The notes: generated by a model not told the origin, from the letters alone. A stretch of DNA of 64,000 nt from Chinchilla lanigera (GCF_000276665.1 NW_004955438.1:14756576-14820575); one strand, 5' to 3'. Positions 11,025 through 21,730 are shown, counted from the first letter of the stretch. Program-made: numbers and translations.

Positions 11025-12075
11025 GATGACAGACACATGACAGCAAGTTTAGTAACATGTTGATGGTAGCAGGCAAAGGGTGAGTATAAGTGGTCATTGT
11101 ATAATTTTTTCAGCTTTTCTGCATGTTTGAAATTTTTCATAAAATTCTGTGAAAAAATGAAATTCATCCTTCAACCCCAAACCTACTCCTTCTCCTTCGC
11201 TGCACTAAGTCAGTAGAATCACTGCTTTGCACTGCCAATTGTCAATCCTCCCGCCACCCCCAGTGTGGGACACAGCTATCCGTTTTCTCAACTCTTCCCT
11301 GCAACCTGTTTTGCAACCTCTCTCCCTTTGGGTTTAGCCTGCTTTTTCCCACTGTTAGCTTCCACCTAGTCCCTGCTGTAGAGTTCCCAGCTGGCCTTCC
11401 TGCCTCCTCCTAGTCCATCCCAACCTCCGGCAAAGTGAGACCTTCAAAGGAGGCTGGTTCCTCCTCCCCCTCTGGCTCAGCCCCGGGGCCTGTGGAGGAG
11501 TAGGCAGCAGGCCAAGGAGGTGGAGTGGGAGGCTCTCCAGCATCTTTTTGGAATTTGTGCCCTGGGAGGCAGAGTGTGTTGAGATAAACGCTGCCACAGG
11601 AAGAAAGCAAGCTAAGGGATCTTGCCCCACTCCTACTGGAAAAGCACTTCCTGGAGGTCAGAGCCACAGACCTGACAGTCCAAGGGTGGGTAGCATGGCC
11701 AGGCCAGCAGAGCAGCTGCTACTCATGAGCAGGTCGGGGGAACCCTGTGGGGCCATTGACCCGCAATTGAGGTTGACTTGGATCTTGCAGATGGGGCACA
11801 GGCTGAGGGGCACTGGAGGCTGAGGCTGTAGATGCCAGCACTGACCAGTAGCTGTCCTGGGAAACCCTCCTGCCTCAGGCAGGTTCAGACCCCACTGGCC
11901 CAGGCCAGGGTCTACTTTTTGCCCATCACCTACATGGTTTCCGGGGTCCCTCACTTAAGGGTGCACCGCGTTCAGCTTAACTTCTGCTGTCACCAACATC
12001 TGCCTTGAAACCTGTGTTACTTTTTGAGCAAGGTGTTGTGCATTTGCATTTTGCACTGGGTCTTGGGAATGTTTA

Positions 12076-12081
12076 AATAAA
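12076..12081 (+). promoter_or_regulatory. Isolated distal AATAAA, possible end of the longest SLC24A4 mRNA or of another transcript
   Basis: The local sequence 'gtttaaataaaaatgtattacag' follows a U-rich, GC-poor stretch and is followed within 25-40 bp by GGTGCCATGTGTG. This looks like a genuine + strand transcript end about 9 kb past the SLC24A4 stop codon. Whether it belongs to SLC24A4 or to a separate non-coding RNA cannot be decided here. Confidence 0.45.
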
Positions 12082-12507
12082 AATGTATTACAGTAAAAGA
12101 CATGGTGCCATGTGTGCCCCTCAAAATCCTTCCCCTTGTTTCAGACACACTTAAGCCATCACTCTTGGTACTGTGTCTTTTACTGTAACAAGTGTTTTTA
12201 ACATGTAAACATCAGCTGTATTTTTCGGTCAAGGTCACCATGAGGACCGCACTGTGCTTTGGAGGCCTCCGTAGGCAAGTGAGTCCCTCGGGAGGCAGGG
12301 ACATCGTGTCTCCTTTCCTGTCTTCAGCAGCACCTGCCCAAGGGTGCAGTAATGAACAGCGGCTGAACTGCAACCACACTGCCTCTAACACCACCTGTCA
12401 TGGCAGGGCACCAGGGGGAAGATACCAAACAGCCCACAGAGATGGGTAGCCCTTATGGTCTTATAAAAATCACTTACAGAAAACAATTGAATTAAAGAAA
12501 GTCAGTG

Positions 12508-12690
12508 GAAAGAGACTAACATTTTTCGTGAGCCACTACTTTCCAGGCATTAGCCACCTGCCATAGGATCCTGATTCACAGCTTTGGGTGGGAATTCACA
12601 CAACACCCATCTACTAGAAGAAGGAACTTGGGTTCAGAGAGGCTAAGAAACTTGCCTAAAGTCACACAGCCAGCAAGAGAGGAGCCAAAA
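12508..12690 (-). mobile_element. MIR SINE fragment
   Basis: 'Ggttcagagaggctaagaaa' plus 'gtcacacagccagcaag' matches antisense MIR core and tail. Confidence 0.65.
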
Positions 12691-13039
12691 CTGGAGCTGC
12701 ATGTTTCAGTGCTTCTGCCCCCAGTACCCAGCTGCCCTCCGCAGCTCTCTGCTTGAAAGTGTTCATCCCTGATGCCCCAGGGTCCTCCTAGCCACACCTC
12801 ACACCTATCAATAGGCTCTCCCCAGATGGCAGCAGAAGCCCAGCTGGCCAAGGGTAGCTTGGGGTCAGACTCCCCATACACTGATCACCCATAGGCACCC
12901 TGTGATTTCACAGTTTCTCACACAGAAGTCTTGAGAACACCCACACTTGATCAAAGGACGTATATGTTCCCCGAAGGGTGAAGTGAGACAGAAACAAATC
13001 AGTCCTGGTCCTTGCCCCACATACTTAGGGGACATCTCC

Positions 13040-13868
13040 TTTGTGACACACACCACACATAGACTGGTTACGTGGAGGACCACTGGGATGGCTCCCCCGA
13101 AAGAAGACAATTTGCTTCCATTGTGGTTCACCTTTGTCCTGCTTGCATGTACCAATATGTACAGAGCTGGCAAGGAAATGCTCTACCCGCTCACTTGGCT
13201 TTAAGCCATGCAAATGGGTCCAGTTGAGGCACCAACGTGTAACTTTTGAAGCAATGCAACAGGTCTGTGCTGCCCTGCCCGTAGCTCCCTACTACGACAT
13301 GTGAAGTAGGCCAAGAAAAGCCAGGCTGTCAGCTGGGATGGAGCTTCCAGAAAGAGGCGGTGAGATCCCAGGGCAATAAAGGCCAGCGATAAGAGCTGAG
13401 ACAGCCAACCCAAAACACAGGACACTTCCTCCAACTGTGTTACACAGATTCCTCCAAACTTACAGCTACCTGTTACCGGGATCCAGTATTGCTGCATGTC
13501 TCTTTCTGCATATTGCAGGGGTGCCACTGTTCTTCCCACCTAGCCCAGCTCACAGTGTTCACGTAGTTCCTGCCATTCTCACAGTCGCTCAACCCCAAGC
13601 CCCGCCCCTCCTCATGAGTTAATACAGCCCACATTTGGCCCTGGATTGTGGTCTTTGTTCTGGTTAGCCTTTGTTCCTATTGGACTTAGGACCCTCTTGG
13701 CTCCCCACAATTGCAGATATGTCCTTGTCTCTTTATTCTTGCTGTGGGTTGCTCTGGGATTGGTAGATTGGAATTAACTTGCAAGAATTCCAATAACTTT
13801 TCCCTGGGATTACAATTTATAAACTCCTCTGGACTGTGACAAGATTTAGATGGACTCCTATAGGGTAA
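13040..13868 (+). repeat. Unclassified ~800 bp dispersed repeat, copy 1
   Basis: The segment aligns colinearly with 28870-29660. Shared anchors in order are 'ggaggaccac', 'acagagctggc(a/t)agg', 'tagcccagctc', 'tctcacagtc', 'ggtagatt(g/a)gaattaactt' and 'attccaataactt'. The copies are clearly diverged, so this is an old interspersed repeat rather than a recent duplication. Size and lack of tRNA or 7SL boxes suggest an LTR, but the ends are not resolved. Confidence 0.7.
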
Positions 13869-13910
13869 GATGCAGGCCTTGGCTTTGGGGCAAAAGACAG
13901 GCTAGGAAAC

Positions 13911-14011
13911 AAGGCAGGAAAATGGAAGAAGAAGGGGCAGAAAAGGAGGAGGAGATAGGAGGAAGAAGAGCAAGAGGAGGGGGAAGAGGAGGAGGAGGAA
14001 GATGAGGAAGG
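13911..14011 (+). repeat. Polypurine (GGA/GAA)n tract, left half
   Basis: This is about 100 bp of nearly pure purine on the + strand. The tract resumes at 14493 after an inserted LTR, so the two halves were once continuous. Confidence 0.9.
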
Positions 14012-14492
14012 TGTTATAGTTTAATCTAAAAGGTCCCCCAAAGTCTTCAGCAGTGGGGCTTCTGGAAGGTGACTGGATCCCTGGTGAGTTCATAGCTGAC
14101 AGTGCTGTTAGGAGGTGGACCCAGTTGCAGGAGGTGGGTCACTGGGCCTTCAGACTGTGTCTCCTCCCTCTGGTTCTTCCTATTCTCTCTGCTTCTGGCC
14201 ACTGTGGGTTGAGCTGCTTTGTTCTGCCAGGCCTTTTTGCCATGATATTTCTGCCTTGGAGCCTACTGACTGTGTACTGAAACCTCGGAAACCGTGAGCC
14301 AAAATAAACCTTTCTTCCTTTAAGTTGTGTATGTCAGATATTTGGTCCCAGCAATAAAAACTGACTAATACAGGAGGCTGGGGATTTAGCTCAGCGGCAA
14401 AGCGCTTGCCTGGCAAGTGTAAGGTCGTGAGTTCGATTCCTGGTACCAGAAGAAAAACAAAAGCAAGCAAACAAAAAAAACTGACTAATACA
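14012..14492 (+). mobile_element. MaLR-type LTR inserted in the polypurine tract, with nested SINE
   Basis: The LTR starts TGTTATAGTTT and ends CTGACTAATACA, and contains 'ccgtgagccaaaataaacc' (poly(A) region) typical of MaLR LTRs. It is flanked by GAAGG (14007-14011) and GAAGC (14493-14497), a near-match 5-bp duplication. An ID SINE sits just inside its 3' end (14374-14475). Confidence 0.85.
14374..14475 (+). mobile_element. ID-type SINE nested in MaLR LTR
   Basis: The tRNA-like unit ('ggctggggatttagctcagc' ... 'gagttcgattcctggtacc') has an A-rich tail. The exact 18-bp target duplication AAAAACTGACTAATACAG lies at 14356-14373 and 14476-14493. Confidence 0.95.
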
Positions 14493-14591
14493 GAAGCAGA
14501 GGAGGAGGGAGAGGAGGCAGCAGAGGGAGGATGGAGAGGGAGGTGAAAAGGAGGAAGGAGACAAAGGGGAAGAGGAAAGGGAGGAAGATTA
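14493..14591 (+). repeat. Polypurine (GGA/GAA)n tract, right half
   Basis: This is the continuation of the tract interrupted by the LTR. Confidence 0.9.
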
Positions 14592-14704
14592 GCAATCACT
14601 CATTTCCCTTTCAAGCTGAGGTGTAAGGTCCTGCTTCTAGGCCTTTCCTTACACCAGGTCCCCCCACCCCCATGCCCTTCTTTTATTTCTTTTTCTGTAT
14701 TCTA

Positions 14705-14830
14705 TTTTTTTCCTCCTTTGGACAGGGTTTCACTTTGTAGCCCAGGCTGGCCTTGAACTTATGGTGATCCTCTTGCAGCAGCCTCCTGAGTGCTTGGCTG
14801 ATAAACATATACCACATACCATGCCCGGCC
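14705..14830 (-). mobile_element. B1 SINE
   Basis: Antisense B1: 'gacagggtttcactttgtag', 'cccaggctggccttgaactt' and the end 'catgcccggcc'. Confidence 0.9.
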
Positions 14831-15840
14831 CTTCCTTTATTTCTACCTGTTGAAATTGAATCCAGGAAAATTCTCTAATAGTCATGAATGAAAGATCATA
14901 GATTTTTCTCACCCAGCTCAGTCCACAGCTGGGGCTGCACCTCACAGTACCAGGGACGCAGCTTCCTTCTCTGCTGTTCTGCCTTCCTTAGCATATAGCT
15001 TTTTCCTCAGTCCAAAATCACTGCCTGACATCAACTTGGCTGCAACCTCATAAGTAATCCAGAGGCAGAAGCAATCAGGTAAGCTACTCCCAAGTTCCTG
15101 ACACACAAAAGTTGTGTAAGAGGTTTTTAAAAATTCATTGTCATTTAAAGTTATTGAGTTAACAGATCATTTGCTATGCCTCAGTCCTCAGTAGTAACTA
15201 ATACTGTGTGTATAAAGTTTTTCCTTATTTATTCAGCTATCCTGAGGGTCCCCAACCTAGCCATACAGTACATGAATGAGTGATAGTTAAAGACTGCCTA
15301 CGGAACACAAATTCCTGGGGAAGGTAGCAGAAATCATGTCTGATGTGTTCTTGTCCCTGGAGCCCACCCCACAACCTTGGCACACAGTAGGACAGCAGCA
15401 TCCTGCACACAGTAGGAGCTCTGCTTCCTGGAGCAAAGCCTAGCTTCCTGGCTTGACTTCAGGCAGACCAGCCAGCTGAGAGATGATGAGTTGCTAATGC
15501 TGAATCACTGGCCTCTAGTCAAAAATGTGGCTTTGTTTCCAAGAGGTCACTGTTTCAAAGTCTCTTTCCAGTCTCACTCCCAGGGCTGCCAAGAGGGAGG
15601 AGGAGTGGCCGCCAAGCGAGCAAGAGGCTTTCTGCACCAGTGTCTAAACCCCTGCCTGCGCCAGCGCCAGCACCCCACTGCACCCTTCAAGACCCCTCCA
15701 GGGCCACTCTGCCACTCTTTCTCTGGCCTCCCTGATCTGCCTGGCTTTCGGCGGCTGGGAGGGCGCAAAGTGAGTCTCTCCTGCCGACCGTTATAGCCCT
15801 GTTGTCAGAGCCACTTGAATTACGCCTATTACTGATGGCC

Positions 15841-16520
15841 TTTTTTTACAATAACAAAATATATAACACCCCCTACCATAAAGTCCATAAAATAGTCACA
15901 GAATGTTTCCACTGATTTTTGCCAAACTCTTCATCTGTATTAATCTATGATTGCAACTGGGGAATGACATGAATGTTATAAGTGAACACATTTTTATTTA
16001 CACTAAATGATATGAACAAAGAAAAAAAAAAGGCATAAGTCAGAATTTCACCCATTCATCACTGACACGAGTGACTTTGCTTGTGGAATTGGATAATGGT
16101 TTTAGAAAACTGGAAGTAGCCAGGTATGGTGGTGCATGCCTGTAATCCCAGTACTCGGGGGCTGAGGCAGGGAGGTTGCCATAATTTTGAGGCCAGCCTG
16201 GTCTACATAGTGAGTCCAAGGCCAGCCTGAACTACATGGTGAGACCCTGTCTCAAAAAGAAAAAAAAAAAACTAGAAGAACTGTTTTGAGTTGTTTAAAC
16301 GCTTTTTGCAACATAACAGCTACATACTTTTTTAACCTGCTACTTTGAAATAAAACTGACATACAATAGGTGTAGAAGAATAAGTGTACAGTTTGGCAAG
16401 TCTTGATGTAGGTGTACACCCTTGAAACCATCACCACAATCATCATACTGAACGCATCTATCAACTCCCAACTTTCTTCCCCTGTGGCCTCCAGCTGGTG
16501 GCCATATCCGACAGATGGTG
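15841..16520 (-). mobile_element. L1 3'-end fragment, antisense, split by B1
   Basis: 'Tacagtttggcaagtcttga' and 'gaaaccatcaccacaatcat' are typical of the antisense 3' end of old L1M elements. A B1 at 16118-16271 interrupts the fragment. Confidence 0.7.
16118..16271 (+). mobile_element. B1 SINE
   Basis: A full-length-looking B1 ('gccaggtatggtggtgcatg' to 'gagaccctgtctcaaaaag') with an A tail. The flanks AAAACTGGAAG and AAAACTAGAAG form a near-perfect duplication. Confidence 0.92.
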
Positions 16521-17814
16521 TGGCCAAGTGTTATCTTCTAATATTAGTATTCACGTTCTTCCTCCTTTCCAACAGAATCTTAGTTTTGATGAAGTTTCAA
16601 CCCCTCCCCAAGAAGATCTGGGAGAAAGTCACCGCCAAGCGTGGGGCCAAGCACAGCCCCTTTATTCACTTAAGCCAATCAGTGTATAGCGTGGGGTCTC
16701 ATCTGAGCACAGATGAGGGGCAACTCCGAGTTTGCAGAGGCGGCTGTCAGTATACACCGCTATTCAGGCTCAGGATTTGTGCCCAACCTTTGCTCCTGCC
16801 AGACCACTGTCAGTGGGACCGGAGAGAAGGCTCCTTACTGCCAGAGTCCAGTCCCAGCTTACCCCAGACCCTTGCCCAGTGGGGGCAGACATTTTTGTTC
16901 CCATCTGACCCTGATGACACAGACTGATTTTGCAGTAATAGAGTAATCCTCTCTCCACAGCCATTTCTCTAAAATCACAGGAAATGGAACTATGGGAGCT
17001 TGTTGGAAGTCGGAAGATGGAAATAGAAAAGGAGCTGTTGTCTGCGATCTACTTTTGCAAAGCCAAATATCCCAAATACCAACCAACGTTATTATAATTT
17101 TTACCAGCTTTAGCATAAAGTTGGTAAAGCCAACTTTATCAGTTAACTGATAAACCAGCTTTATCAGTTTTAGCAGTCAGGAACTCAGGCTTGTCTGGTG
17201 ATTCTTCTGTTCAGTGAGACCCTGACAAAGGTTGCTATGTGGCAGTGAGCTAACAACAGACCAGCCGGGCTGCAGGCTCTCAGAGGCTTGGTCCCCATAT
17301 CTGGTGTCTTGGTGGATTTGTCCACGGTTCAGAGCCAAAGGCCACAGGATTGGAGCCAGTGACTACCACCCTATAGCTTTGCCATTTTGACCTAACCTCC
17401 CCTACAACCAGTGGACCCCCATGAGCTGACCAATGGGCTACCATGTCTTTTGCTTCCAGTTGGGTTTGGCAGTTGGGGACCACTGCAGGGGGCTGCAGGG
17501 AAAACAGAGAGTCTGAACACTTGTTTTTCTGGCTAGCTTTCCTTGGGGTGGCCATGAGCGGGTGCTGCACTCCTCCCCTGCGGTCTTTCTACAGGACAGG
17601 TCTGTCTACTTCTGGGTCTGCTGGCCAGCTTACTCCTTATCTTCTGGGCTCAAGATGGAAACAGATCTGAGGGTTGTGGCCTTCTTCCTTGTATGTGCCT
17701 ACCTACACATTTCTTAAACCCTCCTCAAATTATCCTAATCAAAAGAGCTATTTGTTCCCTGGAAAACCTGACTGAGACATTGACGGTGTTAGCTAGAATA
17801 TAAATAACAGCCGG

Positions 17815-17990
17815 TGCATACTGACCACCCACCATATGCTCTGTCCAATGCACCTTTTCTACATTAGCTCTACTAACACACAGCAACCCTTTGAGGTTGG
17901 CACTATGACTACCCCACTTTACACATTAGCAAGCTGACCCCCAGAGAGGCAAAGTAGGGGATTTAATCATTGACAGTCTGACTCAAGTCT
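17815..17990 (-). mobile_element. MIR SINE fragment
   Basis: 'Caaccctttgaggttggcac' followed by 'ccactttacacattagcaag' and 'cagagaggcaaag' follows antisense MIR. Confidence 0.6.
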
Positions 17991-18367
17991 CTGTTCTTAC
18001 CCGCTACAGAGTCGGGAAATTTCTGGTGACAGGGCATGCTGTTTCCAACTCAGGAAAATTGGGGGGTGGAGATCCTGAAAAACAAGACAGTGCTGTGAAG
18101 TTTTTTCTGCACTAATAGTCCCTAAAACCCCACGGTAACTTAGAGGTGGCCTTCCTCAGGGCAACCTCCCCCTAAAAATTCCTGGATTCCCGCCCAGGAC
18201 CCAGCCTACTGCTCTCACCTCTGAGGAGTGAGGAGGATGCTGAAGAGCTTGTGAAGGACCTAGCAAAAGAACGGAAGATGCTGGGTGGGACTGCCGTCAT
18301 GCATTATCTGAAATCTTCTAATGACCACTAGCAGAAGCCTGCCTCAGATCAGTTTGGTGCTTTTTGG

Positions 18368-18579
18368 GGGTTAGTTTGTTTGGTTTTTTTTTGAGACAGG
18401 GTCTTGCTATGTAGTTCAGGCTGGCTTTGAACTCACTCTGTAGCCCAGGTTGGCCTCAGCAGTGATCCTCTTGCCTCAGGCAGTGATCCTCCTGCCTCAG
18501 GCAGGATTGCCCAGGCAGCAATCCTCCTGCCTCAGCATCCTGAGTGCTGGGATTATATGCATGCACCACCATGCCCGAC
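18368..18579 (-). mobile_element. B1 SINE with internal tandem duplication
   Basis: Antisense B1 with the block 'gtgatcctcctgcctcaggc' repeated about three times (18459-18533), lengthening the element to about 210 bp. Confidence 0.88.
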
Positions 18580-19439
18580 TGAGTTTGCATTTTTAAGAAA
18601 GGAAAAGTAAATAAAAAGGTCTGTTATTGGCTCTTTTAACAGAGGGCTAACGGTGGACCTGTCTGTAAGCGTTTTAGAATGGAAGCTTCAAAGGATGTCC
18701 CTAGGGCAGAATCTCTGTCCACATTGCTTTCCTGTATCTTGGCTTCATCTCTGAGTAGAACTGTACTACATGGTGGCCCAGGGTGGTCCTAAATTTGTAA
18801 TCTCCCAGTTTAAGGCCACCTTAGAGTTGAGGAGAGACTGAGGTATTCCCTGATAGTGCCAGCCAGTCTCAGGGAAGGATCTGATTGGTCCAGCAGAGTC
18901 ACATGCTCATCCATGAACCAATCACCGTGACTGGTGAATACAGGGCTCTGACTGGCCAGAACTTATCTTTGGTCAGGGTTTCCCGGAGGCCTCAGCTAAC
19001 AGCAACTGCTCGGATTTCTAGAATCCTGGCAGCCTTCTATTTGGTCAGCTATCAGCAACAAGGACACCATGGGGCTTCATGTGGAACTGACCTGAGGAAC
19101 TGTGGCTTCTCAGGACAGGTGAGCAGTGGGGCTTTCAGGAGGACTCCCTGGAGACATGATGGGAGCCTGGGGCTGGTTCCATGCAACTCAGGCTCTGAGA
19201 GGCCTGTCCTTTTTCTCAGCAGTGATTCAGGGAGCTGGGGAAAAGCCTTTTCTGAGTGAAAACTTATGGCAGGGCATTCCTCTGGGCCTGGGACAGCCTA
19301 GAAGTGGCTGAAGGACCATTCTAGGCACAGTAGTTGGGTGGACCACTGCCCAGAGCTCAGGGGGGTTTGGGAGTGGCTTGTGGGCTTGCTTTAGGAACAG
19401 TAAGAAGTAATTATGGGATGGGAGGGTGCTTTCTTGGTC

Positions 19440-19560
19440 ATCTCACTCATACTTATCACTTTTACAGGTGAGCAAGCAAGGCTCTGGGAAGGTTCTTGGC
19501 CAAGGCCACCCAGCTAGAAGAACTTGGGGTTGGATTTGAACTTGGATCTGTCCTTAGTGT
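19440..19560 (-). mobile_element. MIR SINE fragment
   Basis: 'Acttatcacttttacaggtg' plus 'caaggccacccagctag' resembles antisense MIR. Confidence 0.45.
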
Positions 19561-19777
19561 CCACTTTTCAAACAAGAAGCTACAGTCTTCTTAAGGGAGA
19601 TGGTGGAAAAGTTGATTTCCATCCAGAGATGAGTTAGCCTTGGAGGAGAGGAGAAGTCAGTGGGGCCTGGTCATGACCTAGCAAGCAACAAGGCCTGCAG
19701 GAATCTGGGTTACAGAGGGGAAAGTGGTATGGGCTGCAGCAGTCAGGGTGGCCTCCTGGGGGACCATACTTTTTTGT

Positions 19778-20425
19778 GCCTTTGCTTAAAATAATAGCTT
19801 TAATGGGATACAATTCACACGCCATACAATCCACCCATTTAGAGCATATAATTCCATGGTTTTTAGTATAGCCACAAAGCTGTGCAACAGTCACCACAAT
19901 CAAGTTTAGAGCATTTTCATCACCCCTAAAAGAAACCCTGTAACTATGACAAGGCATTCCCCCCTCTCTCTTCTCTCCTGTTCCTGGAAGCCACCAATTT
20001 ACTTTCTGCCTCTGTGAATTCACCTGTTCCGAACACTTCATGTAAATGGAAAGCGGTTCTTCGTGACTGGTGCCTTTGACCTAGCAGCCTTTGAAGGTTC
20101 ATCCATATTACAGCAAGCATGTCTTGGGGCTTCACTCCTTTTCCTGGCTGAATGACCGCCCACGCACGAATATACCACATTGTGTTTATCTCTTATCAGC
20201 TCAGGGAGGTTGGGTTTCTTCCTCTCTTGGCCATTATGAGTAAGGCTGATGTGAACAGTCATGCACAAGTTTTTGTGTGGAGGTGTTTTTGCTTCTCTTG
20301 GGTGTATGCCTAGCAGTGGAAGTGCTGCCTCACCGGGTAACTATGTCCTATTGGAGGACGTGCTAGCTCAACCCCCAGAGTGGCTGCATAGCATTTCACA
20401 TTCCTACCAGGAGGCGGTACTTTTG
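19778..20425 (-). mobile_element. L1 fragment, antisense
   Basis: The run 'agccacaaagctgtgcaaca', 'aaagaaaccctgtaactatg', 'ttcatccatattacagcaag' and 'gggtgtatgcctagcagtgg' is the antisense 3' part of an old L1M element. Confidence 0.85.
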
Positions 20426-20574
20426 ATGTATGCACAGATGTGGATTCTTTCCTCTCTAACTTCTGCAGGGCTGAACTGAGGGAAATTCCTGGAATGACAG
20501 GGACATGAGGGTGAGGACAGCAGCCTGGCCAAGGTGTGCAGCGTAGAGGGGCCTGGCGGTGTGTTCACCAGAGC

Positions 20575-20665
20575 ACTGGGCTTTGGTCCTGTCTGCCTCT
20601 GCTTGCTGTGCAAGTCACTTCCTCCCTCTCGGCCTCAGTCTCCTTATCTATGAAAGGAAGGTGTT
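20575..20665 (+). mobile_element. MIR SINE fragment
   Basis: 'Gtgcaagtcacttcctccct' then 'tcggcctcagtctccttatc' and 'tatgaaagg' follows the MIR core. Confidence 0.6.
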
Positions 20666-21536
20666 AGACCAGTGGGTGGAGGCCAAGGACGGTGTTGAGA
20701 ACCCTACAATGCACAGTGCAGCCTTAGTAACAACGGGCTGTCTGGCCCCAGCTATTCCTAGTGTCTAAACTGAGAAACCCTGCACTAGGTTGAGGTGGCT
20801 GCGTGAGGAGCGGTGCTACCCCATCACTTTGAAAATGCGGAGCGGGCAGTGGGCTCAGAAGACATTGTGGAGTGCCGGGGTACTTAGAAGAGAAGCCTCC
20901 TGTCCTGACAGGATTGCTGTGGATGTTGTAGTTGTGTGACCTTGCTGGCTTTCACCTGCTGCTTTCATCTAGGTGCGGTACCCAGCTCAGGTGAATTCGA
21001 TGGACAAACAGCCTTGTTAGGTGGTGAGGTCATCATCATTGGAGGTATCCAAGAGAATGTGGAATTGTCACCTGTCAGAAATATGACTATCACTGTCAAA
21101 GACTCAGGTCTGGGCTGCTCCTGAAGCATTTCTAAGCTCTCTGGGGTGGGGAGACAGGCCTGGCTTCGTGCGGGACCAAGAACACCCCGGGAGCGTTGGG
21201 CATCCCCACCTGGCTCCCGCGGTCGGACTGGCAGGAGCGGAGAGCGCCTCTCCCGCGCTAAGCTGGAGACTTGGCTCTAAATTTCCCTCTCCGGAGCCCC
21301 CGCCCGCGGAGGCGGCACCAGGTCGCACGCCCGGGCCCTGTCGGGGGCCACGGCGGGTTTCCGTGTACCTCGGGGAGCTCCGGGATGCGAGCGGCCGCTG
21401 AAAGACTCTTGACAAAAAAAGTCGCTTGACCACCAAGGCCAGCCTCTTCCTGAAAGCCCCGCTCGCGGCGATACAGGAAGTGGCAGGGAGCGAGCCCCGG
21501 CGCGCAGCGGCGTCCGCACTCGGCGCGGGGCTGGCG

Positions 21537-21640
21537 NNNNNNNNNNNNNNNNNNNNNNNNNNNNNNNNNNNNNNNNNNNNNNNNNNNNNNNNNNNNNNNN
21601 NNNNNNNNNNNNNNNNNNNNNNNNNNNNNNNNNNNNNNNN
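21537..21640. other. Assembly gap (104 N) in the RIN3 promoter
   Basis: Unknown bases lie inside the most GC-rich sequence. The gap size may be an estimate, so reading frames across it mean nothing. Confidence 1.
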
Positions 21641-21686
21641 CGTGCGCCTGAGCCCCGCGGAGCAGCGACCCCGAGCCGCCGGCGGC

Positions 21687-21730
21687 ATGATCCGACGGGC
21701 GGGAGAGCCCGCGCGCGGGGACCCCGCGGG
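21687..21730 (+). CDS. RIN3: RIN3 first coding exon (start codon)
   Basis: The exon begins ATG in a good context (G at -3) and encodes MIRRAGEPARGDPA plus two bases of a glycine codon. The donor GTAAGT starts at 21731. The N-terminus resembles the RIN3 N-terminus that I know from human (MIRHAG-type start, PARGDP). Splicing to the exon at 55915 keeps phase: GG + T gives Gly, then PVPD. RIN3 is a cytosolic and early-endosome protein with SH2, proline-rich, RIN-homology, VPS9 and RAS-association regions. It activates RAB5-family GTPases, notably RAB31, and binds BIN1 and CD2AP. This start was chosen by homology; upstream sequence in the same frame is interrupted by the gap. Confidence 0.93.

Larger units (their letters stand above)
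3099..12100 (+). other. SLC24A4: SLC24A4 3' UTR and its possible long extension
   Basis: No coding exon follows the stop codon. Possible transcript ends, judged by AATAAA and downstream GU-rich sequence, are at 3762 (short form), the 8518-8980 cluster (about 5.9 kb UTR) and 12076 (about 9 kb UTR). Stretches at 3650-4700, 5300-5900 and 8480-8990 are AT-rich and mostly free of young SINEs, as is common in long 3' UTRs. The part after 9000 contains a B1-ID dimer, GATA and GGAT tracts and an ID SINE, so it is less certain. Which end is used cannot be told from sequence alone. Confidence 0.6.
12101..21160. other. Intergenic spacer between SLC24A4 and RIN3
   Basis: I see no exon with recognisable homology here. 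The spacer holds MIR traces, one copy of an unclassified ~800 bp repeat, a polypurine tract with an inserted LTR and SINE, B1 copies and two antisense L1 fragments. The stretches 14850-15800, 16550-17800 and 18600-19400 show nothing I can name. Confidence 0.6.

Noticed and set aside
14374..14450. tRNA gene (A and B boxes in the ID heads, here and at the other ID copies)
   Set aside because: The units have A-rich tails and target-site duplications and occur many times, so they are tRNA-derived SINEs rather than functional tRNA genes.
16412..16927. Open frame of 171 codons on the + strand
   Set aside because: Its first part lies in an antisense L1 fragment, and the translated product resembles no known protein.
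21013..21062. Possible conserved exon upstream of RIN3 ('gaggtcatcatcattggagg')
   Set aside because: It resembles the end of an ancient CR1/L3-type retrotransposon more than coding sequence, and is too short to call firmly.
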